Shown: in pieces, positions 50,113 to 60,233 of the stretch | How the letters are laid out: every line of letters starts with the position of its first letter | How positions within the stretch are numbered: the first letter of the stretch is position 1 | Assembly: GCA_039654915.1 (NCBI GenBank) | Contig: CM077594.1 | Span: forward strand, 95,308,893 to 95,372,892 | Length of the DNA: 64,000 nt | Reading direction: 5' to 3' | Source: Aquilaria yunnanensis | Taxonomy: Eukaryota; Streptophyta; Magnoliopsida; Malvales; Thymelaeaceae | The notes under the pieces: model-generated | Databases searched by the model: none | What the model saw: the letters and a program-made list of their open reading frames with translations, nothing else | Told to the model about the DNA's origin: nothing | Translations under genes and position numbers: made by a program

Positions 50113-50566
50113 CTTGAACAACTCAATATGAGCTTAGTTCATTATCATCCCTAATTGCATATAAGAAAAGTTCCCCAATAGGCTTGGCAATTATTACCAC
50201 ATTGCATGAGTTTGTCAATGTTTTAGAGTGCTAAGCACATAATAATACAAATGAAAAATGTTGATTGAACAATTCAATATGAGATTATCACCCCTAATTG
50301 CAAATAAGACAAGCTCCTGGTTTGGCTTGGCGATTATTACCATACTACTATGAGTTTGTTGTTGTCTTAAAGTGCTAAGCACATAATAAATACATATGGA
50401 AAATGTTGATTGAACATCTCAATATGAGATTACCACACCTAATGGCATATAAGACAAGCTCTTCGTTAGGATTGGCGATTATTGCCACATTGCTATGAGT
50501 TTTTCGATGTTTTAGAGTGCTAAGCACGTAATAAGTACAAATGAAAAATTGTTGATTGATGCACGG
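50113..50566 (+). repeat. Three tandem copies of a ~148-bp unit upstream of CRP gene
   Basis: Units begin with TTGAAC(A)(A/T)(C/T)TCAATATGAG at about 50115, 50263 and 50410, each running through ATAAGA(C/A)AAGCTC, GGCGATTATTACCA, TATGAGTTT, TTTTAGAGTGCTAAGCAC and ACAAATGAAAAATGTTGATTGA. The array ends about 10 bp before the TATA box of the cysteine-rich peptide gene, so it forms its proximal promoter. Upstream, 49600-50110 is AT-rich with GAGCTCGAGCT-type words and has no gene. Confidence 0.75.
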
Positions 50567-50576
50567 CTCTTTTCCT

Positions 50577-50584
50577 TTATAAGT
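50577..50584 (+). promoter_or_regulatory. TATA-like box of the cysteine-rich peptide gene
   Basis: TTTATAAG, about 180 bp upstream of the ATG at 50762 and directly after the three tandem repeat units. Confidence 0.45.
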
Positions 50585-50761
50585 CAATTTTGAGAACTTG
50601 AGGTCACACCTGAGCATAAAAAATTTCATGTTCACATAGTTTGGGCATCATTTCTTCTTTGGAACCTTGACTTGTAATTGATTTGTGAATCAAAAAAGGG
50701 AGGAAATCCCTTTTCTTCTATCAAATTTTCAAGTTACCATCAAGAGAGTTCCTACAGTAAC

Positions 50762-51764
50762 ATGGCCAGTTCTGTAGCAAAGGCAGTTTTCATCGGTCTA
50801 CTGCTCACAAGTAAGCGCCACACAACCCCCCCAAAAATAGTTCTTATTTTTCTTTTTTTTTTCGTTTCGATGATATAAGAAAGAAAAACATTACGCAAAG
50901 ATGAGATATACACATCCTATAGAAGCAATCTTGAGATAGGAGCCTCCTAGATCATTAATGGGAAAGCACATTAGTCAAAGATACCCCTACAGCAGAGAAC
51001 TACCACCCCCTAAACCAAAAGTCATCATTAGCTAACGATCTATGATTACAATTAGTCATCACGAATTATTGATTGGTGGGAGCCCCTAGTGGTTTAGGGG
51101 CAATGCTTGCTGAATGGTAGGCTATAATTTATTGTCATCATTGACCATTTAATCAAGTATTTTCCCTTAAAAAATCCTTTAGTAATTACTCCAACAATTT
51201 TGCATGTTGATTTACTTAAGATCATTACAGTAGTCATAATCTCTAATCAAACGCTATAGGAAGTTGATGCAATAATAGAGATTTAACCTTCATCCTAATT
51301 TGGTTGAGAAATTCACTATTCAGTTCAAAGTACTTGATTTAAATTTCTTGTATAAAAAATCTTCCATTAGTAGGCAATATGAAGGTTGATTGGTATAAAA
51401 ATTAGAATTAGTTAAGCATTCATTTGATTCAATTTTCCAAATAAAAAAACCCATCAAATTCTAATTTAGCTGATTCCGATTTCAGTGTAATGGAAGCACA
51501 TCTATAGAACCAAATAAATGAAACTTATAGTGTTTTCAGAAACCTATATTTCAATTGGCAGTGACAATAATCAAGTCAGAGGCAGATTTCGACCCAACAC
51601 TGCCGACAATGCCTTCAAGTTGTGGTTCGAATGAAGTTAAGGTTAATGTTCCAGGTTGTTCTCATAATCCTGTCAACTGCTTTGTTGCTTGTTCGGAAGA
51701 AGGGCTTGCAGGATCTAACTACTATTGTCTTAATCAGGATGATTGCTGTTGCCCAAGCTACTAG
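50762..51764 (+). CDS. Small secreted cysteine-rich peptide (defensin-like or ESF1/MEG-like)
   Basis: Two exons, 50762-50810 and 51562-51764, joined through GTAAGC..TTGGCAG, give an 83-residue protein. The first approximately 24 residues (MASSVAKAVFIGLLLTMTII...SEA) are a clear signal peptide. The mature part is acidic and has eight cysteines: C37, C49, C56, C60, C72, C78, C79, C80. An intron inside the signal-peptide codons (phase 1) and a C-x3-C pair followed by a C-x-C-like end are features of plant defensin-like peptides. The terminal CCC and the spacing also recall ESF1/MEG-type reproductive peptides. I cannot choose between these families. Such peptides act outside the cell in defence or pollen-pistil-embryo signalling. 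No frame breaks; the splice donor and acceptor are canonical. There is no direct evidence of expression. Confidence 0.7.
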
Positions 51765-51949
51765 GGTAATAAGGAAATAATGTACAAAAAACTTATGAAA
51801 CTTTATTTGTTATCATGTAGTTAGGTGGTTGATGTTGTGAGAATTCTAAAGGGGTTTCTTTTGATTTCTTACAATGAATCAAATAACTACAAATAGAGTT
51901 TTGTATGTATGTTGTTATGTGTACCCTTTCAATAAGGTTTTGAACCATA

Positions 51950-52052
51950 CCCATGTACCTTTCAGTCCCTAAAGTTTTTCCAACTTTAATAGTTCAATTA
52001 TGAAACTCCCAAGCTTTCTACAGAAGTCCTTGAACTTTTTGAAATACATACA

Positions 52053-52144
<92 letters not shown>

Positions 52145-53300
52145 AACAGCCATAAAAAAATTATATTATGAAATAAGAATAAAATACAACTAAAGACTAG
52201 CACACAGCTAGCTTTAATTCAAGAAAAATCCCCTTCAGATTAGCTAACTACCTAAAAGGACACCCCTACCAATTAGCCCCTGTAGCACAACTTTACATTT
52301 ACAACCAATTCTTGATAGCCAATTTGGGATACAAATCCATTCTATCCAAGTACAACTTAATTTTAAACACCCATTCGGCTCATCCACCATTCCTCTTCCT
52401 CCCCTCATCCACCCCTCATCCTTCCTTGGAATCGTTGATTCACCACCTTTAGCAATCCCCTAAGTTCGTCCTCCGAGTTTGTCCTTCCTACACCTCTAGC
52501 AATCCGTCGTTCCAACAATTTGCCTAACTCCAGCAATTCGAGTTCATCCTTCGATTTTCCACCTCTAGCAATTCACTACCCTAACAATCTGCCACCTCCA
52601 ACAATTCATCCTCTTCTGATTCGCCACCTCCAGCTCTAGGTTCATCCTCCCTCATACCACATTCATCGCCCAACCGAGTTCATCTCCAGTGAGATCTAGT
52701 TTAAGTCGAGGAAAGAAGACTGAGAGCTAAGTTAGTTGGAATCAGTGGAGGAGAGCTGCAATGGTTTTGCTTCAGCCACCCCTCATGGTTGTGACTTCTA
52801 CTTGCTTGGCTTATGTAGGTTGCAAATTCCATTCGACTCCAAATTATTGAGGATTTCAATTACCAATTTTTCAAATCTCTTGCTCTCATTATAAGATCTT
52901 TGTGGGACAATTGAGTAACATTCGAGTGTTGGGTTATAAATGGTAGAATAGGGTCTAATGGTGGTGCCATCGTCGTTGTCGTCACCCTCATCTTCATTAG
53001 AGAAACGAAGGAATAGTTTGAAGCTGAGGATGAAGTTGGTTGTTTTTGTTTTTTATTGTTCTTGCTTTTCACATCATCATCATCAATTGATAATTGTGCC
53101 ACCATAGCAAATCGCGCACACTGACGTGTCATGGTGGTGTTTTTTATCCATATTAACAGTTTTTGTCCATGAAAGGTCTAAAATAGCACACTTTTAGAAG
53201 GTTAAGGATGTCTTATCCAAAAAATATAGGATAGGGTCCAAAATAGTGCAATAACTAAATGTTAGGGGTCGTGAGTGTAATTTACTCCTCGTTGGGTGAT
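51950..53300. other. Intergenic with AT microsatellite and repetitive GC-richer block
   Basis: A (CATA)n run at about 52044-52080 is followed by (TA)n to 52141. At 52400-52690 there are about seven loose copies of a CCACCTCTAGCAATTC-type phrase (period about 35-45 bp). A 90-codon minus frame (52860-53132) has no recognised domain. The end, about 53140-53290, has TIR-like wording (read inverted: ATTACACTCACGACCCCTAAC), so a transposon interior is likely, but no left partner was found. Confidence 0.4.
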
Positions 53301-53327
53301 GTATTCTAAAAGGCCTAGAGGCCTTTG

Positions 53328-54689
53328 CCCTTCAAATTTTTTCAACTCAAACATGTAACTCCTCAAACTTTAAATCTAGTTTAGTCATTCCTTCAACTTT
53401 GCAAAGTGAGACATTTTACCCTTTTGACTGACAAAAGGTTGACACATACAGTCACGAGTCTAAGTTCTGTTTCAAAAATGATATTTTTTAGTTATAAGAG
53501 GATTGAAATGAATCATAAATCAAAGGAAAAGGATCTAAGTTGCATTTTACCCACATAAACATTATTACGTGAGATTGCCATCGCAGCTTCCCCAGCAACC
53601 ATTGGCTCTGTTGACAGAACAATTAGCATCGGATTATTTTTCTGCAAGACCATACTATTGCTTCTCGCTACCACGCTTCTAACCTTTTCATCCACATTCT
53701 TCTGCCTAATCCTGCATCAAGTTGAACCTGAATCAGTCTCGCCCACTAAGTGTCGAGCTCTTGAGCTCTACTTCAGTGCCCCCCACGAGCGACTTCCCAC
53801 GGCACAAAGCTCTGGCCTTGGAATTGACCCATCAATCTACAATGTGCTCCTGACAACCCTCAAATAGGCTCAAGCCCACCAACACCGCGGCTGGCCTAAG
53901 TAGCAACAACAATAGCTACTTTTCACTGTCAAGGTCGAGCTCAAGCAACTGATTATATTTATTCCTGACGACCCATGTGTAAGTTGAGTGATGCATGAGG
54001 GTAGTATTTTTAATCTAGCTGTTAAGGGCAGTCTTTAAATTTGACCAACACGAATTCTTCCATTTCTAGCCTGAGGTTCATGGTCGTTCCAACTGCTGGG
54101 GGTTAGAAGAAAAATGGTGTATTAATTGGTGAGTTGAAACGAGAGAAGGTTGTAACTTGAGAAGGAGGTGCTTCGAAAGATCTAGAGCAAGCAAATTGAA
54201 GATGGGTCACTGAGAAATCTATAGGTAATTCATCTGAATAAAAATGTGGGGTCAGAGAAAGGGAAAATTGTTGTTGCTAACATAAAAAATATGGTATATC
54301 ATTATCGGATAGTGGTGGAGTGATTTTGATATCAACTTGTGGAGTAATAGGTGGGGTTTAGGACTAGGATGGTGGCTTCTGTGGTGGAGTACAGCAACAA
54401 CTACAGGGGGTATCGAAGGCTGGTTGAGTTGTAGTGAGAGGCATTAGCTGTGTTGCTCTAATGTGTAAAAATTACCTTTAAGTGTTTCATTTTTATTTTG
54501 TTTCATTTCAGTCATCTATGAATCAAAATCTCCACTTCCATGATGAAACTAGTCAAATGATTGCATGAGACTTATTTAAGCAATTGAGGTGTAAAGTGTC
54601 CCAAGTTGCAAAGTTTGATGAGTGAGCCGACTCAAGTTATAGTTAAAGAGCTAAAGTGTACGAGTTAACAAAATTTAAGGGTAAAAGGG
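53328..54689. mobile_element. Diverged long-TIR element with an open minus-strand exon-like piece
   Basis: The left end (CCTTTGCCCTTCAAATTTTTTCAACTC...) aligns with the reverse complement of the right end (CCTTTTACCCTTAAATTTTGTTAACTC...) for about 100 bp with many differences, including a shared TCAACTTTGCAAAGTG / TCAAACTTTGCAACTTGG block. The interior is GC-richer. On the minus strand at about 53720-53513 an open frame of over 60 codons (QKNVDEKVRSVV...VLSTEPMVAGEAAM) reads without stops after an AG and looks like a real exon. I do not recognise the family, but it may be captured host sequence. Confidence 0.45.
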
Positions 54690-54737
54690 TATTTAGGTCA
54701 AGTTGAAAGGTAAACATAAGCGGCAAATTTCCCTTTC

Positions 54738-55357
54738 ACCAAAGGTAGAAATATCAAATTTGTCACTAATATTTTGGATTGAGAGTAGATATGCCACTAT
54801 AATTTTTTTTTGCCTAATCTCCCATTAATATTTTAAAATAAGCCGGATATACCACTGAAGTTTCAAATTAAGAATGGATATATTACTGGCTATTAAAAAG
54901 CTAACGAAAAATATTAAAAGCTCACAAAAAATTTTAAAAATAACAAATTTTGAAAATTTAGGTGATAATACAAGTTTTAACAAACTTCAAATACTATACT
55001 CTCTCTCTCTCGAATGCTAATAAGGAGATTAGACAGTAGAGACAAATGGAGGGCAACGACAGGGCTAGGGCACTGGTGACGGAAATAGCGACAATGCTGA
55101 AGCATTGATAGCAGAGATTATACCCTCTTTCGGCAAAAATTTCAAAGGTTATGATGTTTTTTTAAATATGCATAATAATCCCAAGATTTTAAAATTTATT
55201 ATTTTTACCATTTTCTGTTATTTTCTAACCATAGTGGCATATTTGACTTATTTTAAAACATTAATGAGAGATTGAGCAAAAAAAAAATAACTATAATAAC
55301 ATATCCATCCTCTACCTAAAATATTGGTGATAAATTTGATATTTCTGACTTTTATCA
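54738..55357. mobile_element. Fold-back TIR element (about 620 bp)
   Basis: Each half is the inverted image of the other. The left (GTAGAAATATCAAATTTGTCAC...) and inverted right (GTCAGAAATATCAAATTTATCAC...) halves match well for about 140 bp, including TCTC(C/T)CATTAAT(A/G)TTTTAAA. The interior contains a short GGCAACGACAGGGC patch. Non-autonomous, no ORF. It abuts the next element. Confidence 0.65.
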
Positions 55358-55366
55358 AAAAACAAA

Positions 55367-56892
55367 GGCCAAACTATACATTTGGCCCCTGAACTTACCC
55401 AACTCGAGCGAGTTGGTCCACAACTCAGTACTCAGTAAATATAAGCCCCTGAACTTTGAAAAACTGTGCGATTTAGTCCATTAGCTCAGCCATATTGATA
55501 GGAAAATTACAAAAGTCCTCTTGATCTCTTTTATTATGGCACATGAAGTATTCTTAGTTTAAAATCATTCAAATAAACTATCTCTTTTACCTAGGGATGA
55601 AAATTCAGGTTGTGAGATCATATTTGGGTTGAAATCCGATTTTTATAGCATGTCCCTAACCTTATCCTGACCTTATTCTAGTCATAACCCAAATTGACCC
55701 TAAATACTACTGTTTTATTTTGTGATGTTCTGATTGGTTTTCATTGATATTTATTTTTTGGCAAATGTGCCTAGAATCATGAAAATAAATTATTACAATA
55801 ATAGTAGAAATGACCTAGAAAGGGGCTCATAGTCCGCTGTAGGTCAAGCAAATATGTATGGATCAATCAAATATACATGTTTGTTATAGTACTAATATTA
55901 TAAATAAAAGAAGTAGTAAACAAAAATTATGAGTGATTTCTAAAAATTAATTAATGATTAATTCAAAGCATTTTGATTTGGTAAATATAAAATATGTGAC
56001 ATAAAATCAAAGACCTGACATTTCTAATATGCTAAGGGAAAGTTTGATCCCTCTCTATTTCTTATTTGCTAAATTCAAGATATTTAAAAAGAAAGAATTA
56101 ATTATTGTTTATGTAATTATTTTTTATGTCGGGTCTTTGATTTTATGTCACATATTTTATATTTAAATATTTTGAATTTACTAAACAAGAAATGGTGCAG
56201 GATCAAACTTTCCCTTGGCGTATTAAAAATGTTGAGTCTTTGATTTTATGTCACATATTTTATATTTACCAAATCAATTTTTCAATGCTTTGAATTAATC
56301 ATTAATTAATTTTTAGAAATCACTCATAATTTTATGTATTACTTCTTTTGTTTATAATATTAGTACTATAACAAATATGTATATTTGATTGACCCATACA
56401 TATTTTCTTGACCTACAGTAGACTATAAGCCATCTTTTAGTTTGTTTCTACAACATTATTATTGCAATAATTTATTTTAATGATTTTAGGCACATTTGCC
56501 AAAAAACAAATATTGATGGAAATCAATCAGAACATCACAAAATAAAACAGTAGGATTTAGGATCAGGTTGAGTTTGACTAGAATAGGGTCAGGATAGGGT
56601 TAGGGACATACTATAAAAATTGAGTTTCAACCAAAACTTGATATTACAACCCAAACTTTCATCCCTAGATAAAGGAGATAGTTTATTTGAATAATTTTAA
56701 ACTAAGAGTACTTCATGTACCATAATAAAAGAGATCAAGAGGAATTTTGTAATTTTCTCATCAATATGGCTAAGCTAATGGACTAACTCACATAGTTTTT
56801 CAAAGTTCAGGGGCTTATATTTATTGATTATTGAGTTGTGGACCAACTCGCACGAGTTGGGTAAGTTCAGGGGCCAAATGTATAGTTTGGCC
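55367..56892. mobile_element. 1.5-kb near-perfect palindromic (fold-back) element
   Basis: Arms of about 710 bp (55367-56080 and 56180-56892) match in inverted orientation along their whole length, around a loop of about 100 bp. The ends read GGCCAAACTATACATTTGGCCCCTGAAC on one side and its inverted equivalent on the other. Flanking 9-mers are AAAAACAAA (55358-55366) and AAAAACTAA (56893-56901), 8 of 9 identical, consistent with a Mutator-like insertion but in A-rich sequence. A block (GATTTTATGTCACATATTTTATATTTA) is present twice on the right side of the loop. A transcript would form a very long hairpin. There is no ORF. The right end lies 225 bp before the LIFEGUARD-like start codon. Confidence 0.85.
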
Positions 56893-57117
56893 AAAAACTA
56901 AGCAGAGACAAGTCTAGGTAACCAAACGCGTGGGGCCAACCGTCGCGCTTCCTTCCATTGGCTGTTGTTCCGTGAAGGAAACACTTCCGTGACCCTAAAA
57001 TTGTTCCCCTCATACATTTTCGTCGATACCAATCCACCTCGGAGGATAAATCAACGCCAGTTCTACAGATTTTGCTCCGTTTACCCGAGAAAAGCACAGA
57101 GAAACTCCAAGAGAAAT

Positions 57118-58632
57118 ATGTACGGGTACAGTCGTGTGAGCAGCAAGGCGGATGCGGTCGATTTGGAGGCGGGCGAGACCCTTTATCCGGGTCTCAGCCC
57201 CGTCGAGAACCAGCTCCGATGGGGTTTCATCCGTAAGGTCTACGGCATTCTTGCAGCCCAGATCTTCCTCACCATCGCCGTTTCTGCCGCCGTCGTCTTC
57301 TCCTCTACGGTCAACGGCCTACTCCAGGGAAATTCCGGACTTCTGCTCTTTTTATGTTTCCTTCCCTTCATCTGTAAGAGTCTCTCCACCCTCCTCCTCT
57401 AATCCTCTTTCTTGATTATTGTTTGTTTTACATGATTGGTGCTTTGTCTTCTATTTGCTTTCATTCAGCGATTGCTGATTTGGGATTTCTGTGGAATTTT
57501 CTTGATCTTGCTTGATTTATCCACATTCTTATAATTGTCTGTTCTTTCCTCTAGCTTTGATTGATCATATGTTAATGCAAAGTAGGAATCATGAGAAAAT
57601 ATATTCTTGTACGATCTAAAGACTTGTGTTTAACCCTACCCTTCAAATTGAGATCCAGAATGTGGTCTTTGATGCAGAATCTAGGCAAATTACATTTCGT
57701 AGTTATAATGCTGCTTCATATGATCTCAGTGTGATTTTGGGAATGATCACAAGTGGAAATTCTAGTTTCTGTATCTGTCGGTTTTTGAAGCATGTTAAGT
57801 GATATAGGCCCCTTTTGAATTTTGTTCTGTTTGAGGGTTGGCCTACATTTGCTACAAATACGAGTGGTCTTTTCCTTCAAGTTTTTCTACTGATTTCTTG
57901 AGTATGACCTCAAAAATTCGTGCAGTGTTGTGGCCTCTGCATATTTATCACCAGAAACACCCTGTGAACTTGATTATCCTTGGCTTGTTCACTGTGTCAC
58001 TGTCTCTCCCAGTTGGTATGAGCTGTGCTAATACAGATGGTCGGTACCTTTCTTCCTTCATTTACTTTTTCTACTCTAGGTTGTGTTTTGATAGCTTGTT
58101 CATGGTTCTAGTGCCAGTTATAAGCTGCCAGTCTCTATCTGATTGTTCATTTCAACTCTGCATGTTACAGGAAGGGTTGTGCTGGAAGCTCTGATCCTGA
58201 CTTTTGCTGTGGTCTTATCTCTTACTGGTTACACCTTCTGGGCATCAAAGAAAGGGAAGGACTTCAGTTTCCTTGGACCAATTTTATTCACCAGCCTTGT
58301 TATCCTCCTCGTAACAAGCCTAATCCAGGTACCAGACCTCAGTCTTTTACCCTCGAAGATTGATGCTTCAATCTCAGTAGATGCAAATGCTCATGCATAT
58401 ATAAATCTTTTTGTTGTTGACACAGATGTTCTTCCCAATTGGGCCAACTTATGTTGCTGTGTATGGCGGGATTAGTGCTCTGATCTTCTGTGGCTACGTA
58501 GTCTATGACACTGATCACCTGATTAAGCGTTTCTCATACGATGAGCATATTTTGGCCTCAGCTAGACTCTACCTGGACATCCTGAACCTGTTTCTTTCCA
58601 TTTTGCGGGTGCTGAGATCAGCAGATAATTAG
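57118..58632 (+). CDS. LFG: LIFEGUARD / BI-1-like membrane protein (four exons)
   Basis: Proteins of this family (TMBIM, BAX inhibitor-1 motif) are seven-pass membrane proteins of ER, Golgi or vacuole that modulate calcium leak and cell-death or pathogen susceptibility. Exons: 57118-57373, 57926-58039, 58171-58328 and 58426-58632, with GT..AG introns and consistent phase, giving 244 residues, the usual length. Visible motifs: LRWGFIRKVYGILAAQIFLT (start of the first membrane helix), HPVNLIILGLFTVSLSLPVG, DGRVVLEALILT, PIGPTYVAVYGG, and VVYDTDHLIKRFSYDEHILA, the conserved loop with the DTDHLI acidic residues implicated in pH or calcium sensing. The C-terminus (LYLDILNLFLSILRVL) is typical. The open frame extends upstream only through non-ATG codons, so 57118 is used. 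Which LFG paralogue this is cannot be told. Confidence 0.95.
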
Positions 58633-58639
58633 TTGTACA

Positions 58640-60225
58640 TGGTAGTCTTATGAGCTCGTGCCTTCCCAAAAGTCGTTCCATTAGTAGATGGAATGGCAGT
58701 CTGAAAAAGAATCATTGTGTGTATGCTACTTATTTCTCGTGTGCTTCCTGTCTGGATGCTGAGACATTTGCGACTTGCTGTTACCTTAAGGAGTTAAACA
58801 ATCTTATTGATAATCGGAAAGTTTCAACTTTCATCACCCGTTTTCTTTTATTGATTTTCTTCTGCTTGTACGGTGGAGTTCCAGGTTGGTTTGGTATGGT
58901 GGTGTGCTGTTGGCAGTGAATTGTGATGTTTTTATGAATTCGTTGGCATCTGATAAATGTAGGTAGAGTCCATTTGTTTCATAGGTAAACATATTACATT
59001 AATTTTGATGTTGTACTTTAAGAAGTCTAAATAATAATACTTTCTCGTCCCATATTCTTTTAAACATTTAACTTTTTTGAATAGTTTGATTTGAATTTAT
59101 TTATATTATTGTTTGTTAGAAAAAATTTTAAAAAAATATTTAAAAAATATCTTTATTTATCATTTATATATAAATTTTTTTTTATTTATATACTAAAAAA
59201 TTGAAAATAAAAAATTATAGATTAATTACTAAAAATTAAATATTTCAAAGAATTTGAGACAAAGAATGTAACATATTAGTTTTTCAAAAAAAAAAAATTA
59301 TAATATAATTTTTAGACTCATGCAGGATCTTAATAAATTAATAATTTTTTCAAAGAATCACTTTATATAAAAATAATACCATAACACACTAAAACTAATA
59401 TTTTCTCTATTTTATAAAAATTGATCCTTTTACTATTATAATTTTATTTTTTAAAAAAATTATTATAAAAATATTAATATTTTAAATGAAAATAAAAATT
59501 AAAAGATTATAATTTTTAAATATCACTGTTAAGAATTTTTTTCAGTTAAAAAAGGTAAAAAAGTTAATTTGCCAGGTGGACCAAGCATTTCATTTAATGG
59601 ACAAATTACTAGCCACGAACTCGAGTTCCAAACATACCAGAACTCTGACCATTCTGGTTCTCTAAATGCCCAGCAAACGTACGAAACAGGTTAAAAGATG
59701 GACGCGAAAATGTTACTAATGAGAAGATCACTGCATAAGAATGATAATGAGGAGACATCACGCGAGAGAGACATCCCTTGATAAAAAGACAACATAAGGA
59801 ACCATGTGAAGCCCATCCAAGACCTCAGATGAGTAATCAAGACGGTCTAACATGTGTGCACTGTGCTTCGACGAGCTCCTCTGGAAAATAAGCATAAAGT
59901 AAAGCTAGCACAAAATGTTTCTTTCTGACGCTATAAATGCCAAAAGAACAAAAAAAAAAAAAAAATTGCATCAAGAAGTATTTGGAGTTCAGATGAAGTG
60001 AAATGTGAAACCCAGTAATAGGTGGAGCATTGGTAAACTATGTAGAATTTATTAATCCAATTTAGAAAATCATGACTGTTAAGAAAAACACAGTGAATTG
60101 GTATCTGAATCTAACATTTACACCTTATAACCCACCATGAAACAATTCTTCAACTACCAGAAAACAATAATCTGTAAATATTATCCATCAATTAACAACA
60201 CCTGTGAATAGGATTGGAAGGAATT
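58640..60225. other. LFG 3' flank and AT-rich gap
   Basis: 58633 to about 58960 is probable LFG 3' UTR. 59030-59560 is extremely AT-rich with a fold-back: TTTGATTTGAATTTATTTATATTATT, with inverted counterparts near 59200-59270. This is MITE-like. 59640-60225 is higher-complexity DNA that is likely the 3' UTR of the minus-strand BSD gene. Confidence 0.4.
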
Positions 60226-60233
60226 GCTGTGGA

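Noticed and set aside
56965..57117. In-frame 51-codon N-terminal extension of the LIFEGUARD-like protein
   Set aside because: It has no ATG (begins at a TTG codon); the Met at 57118 gives the conserved family length.
58650..58919. 89-codon ORF after the LFG stop codon
   Set aside because: Falls in the probable 3' UTR and has no resemblance to a protein family.
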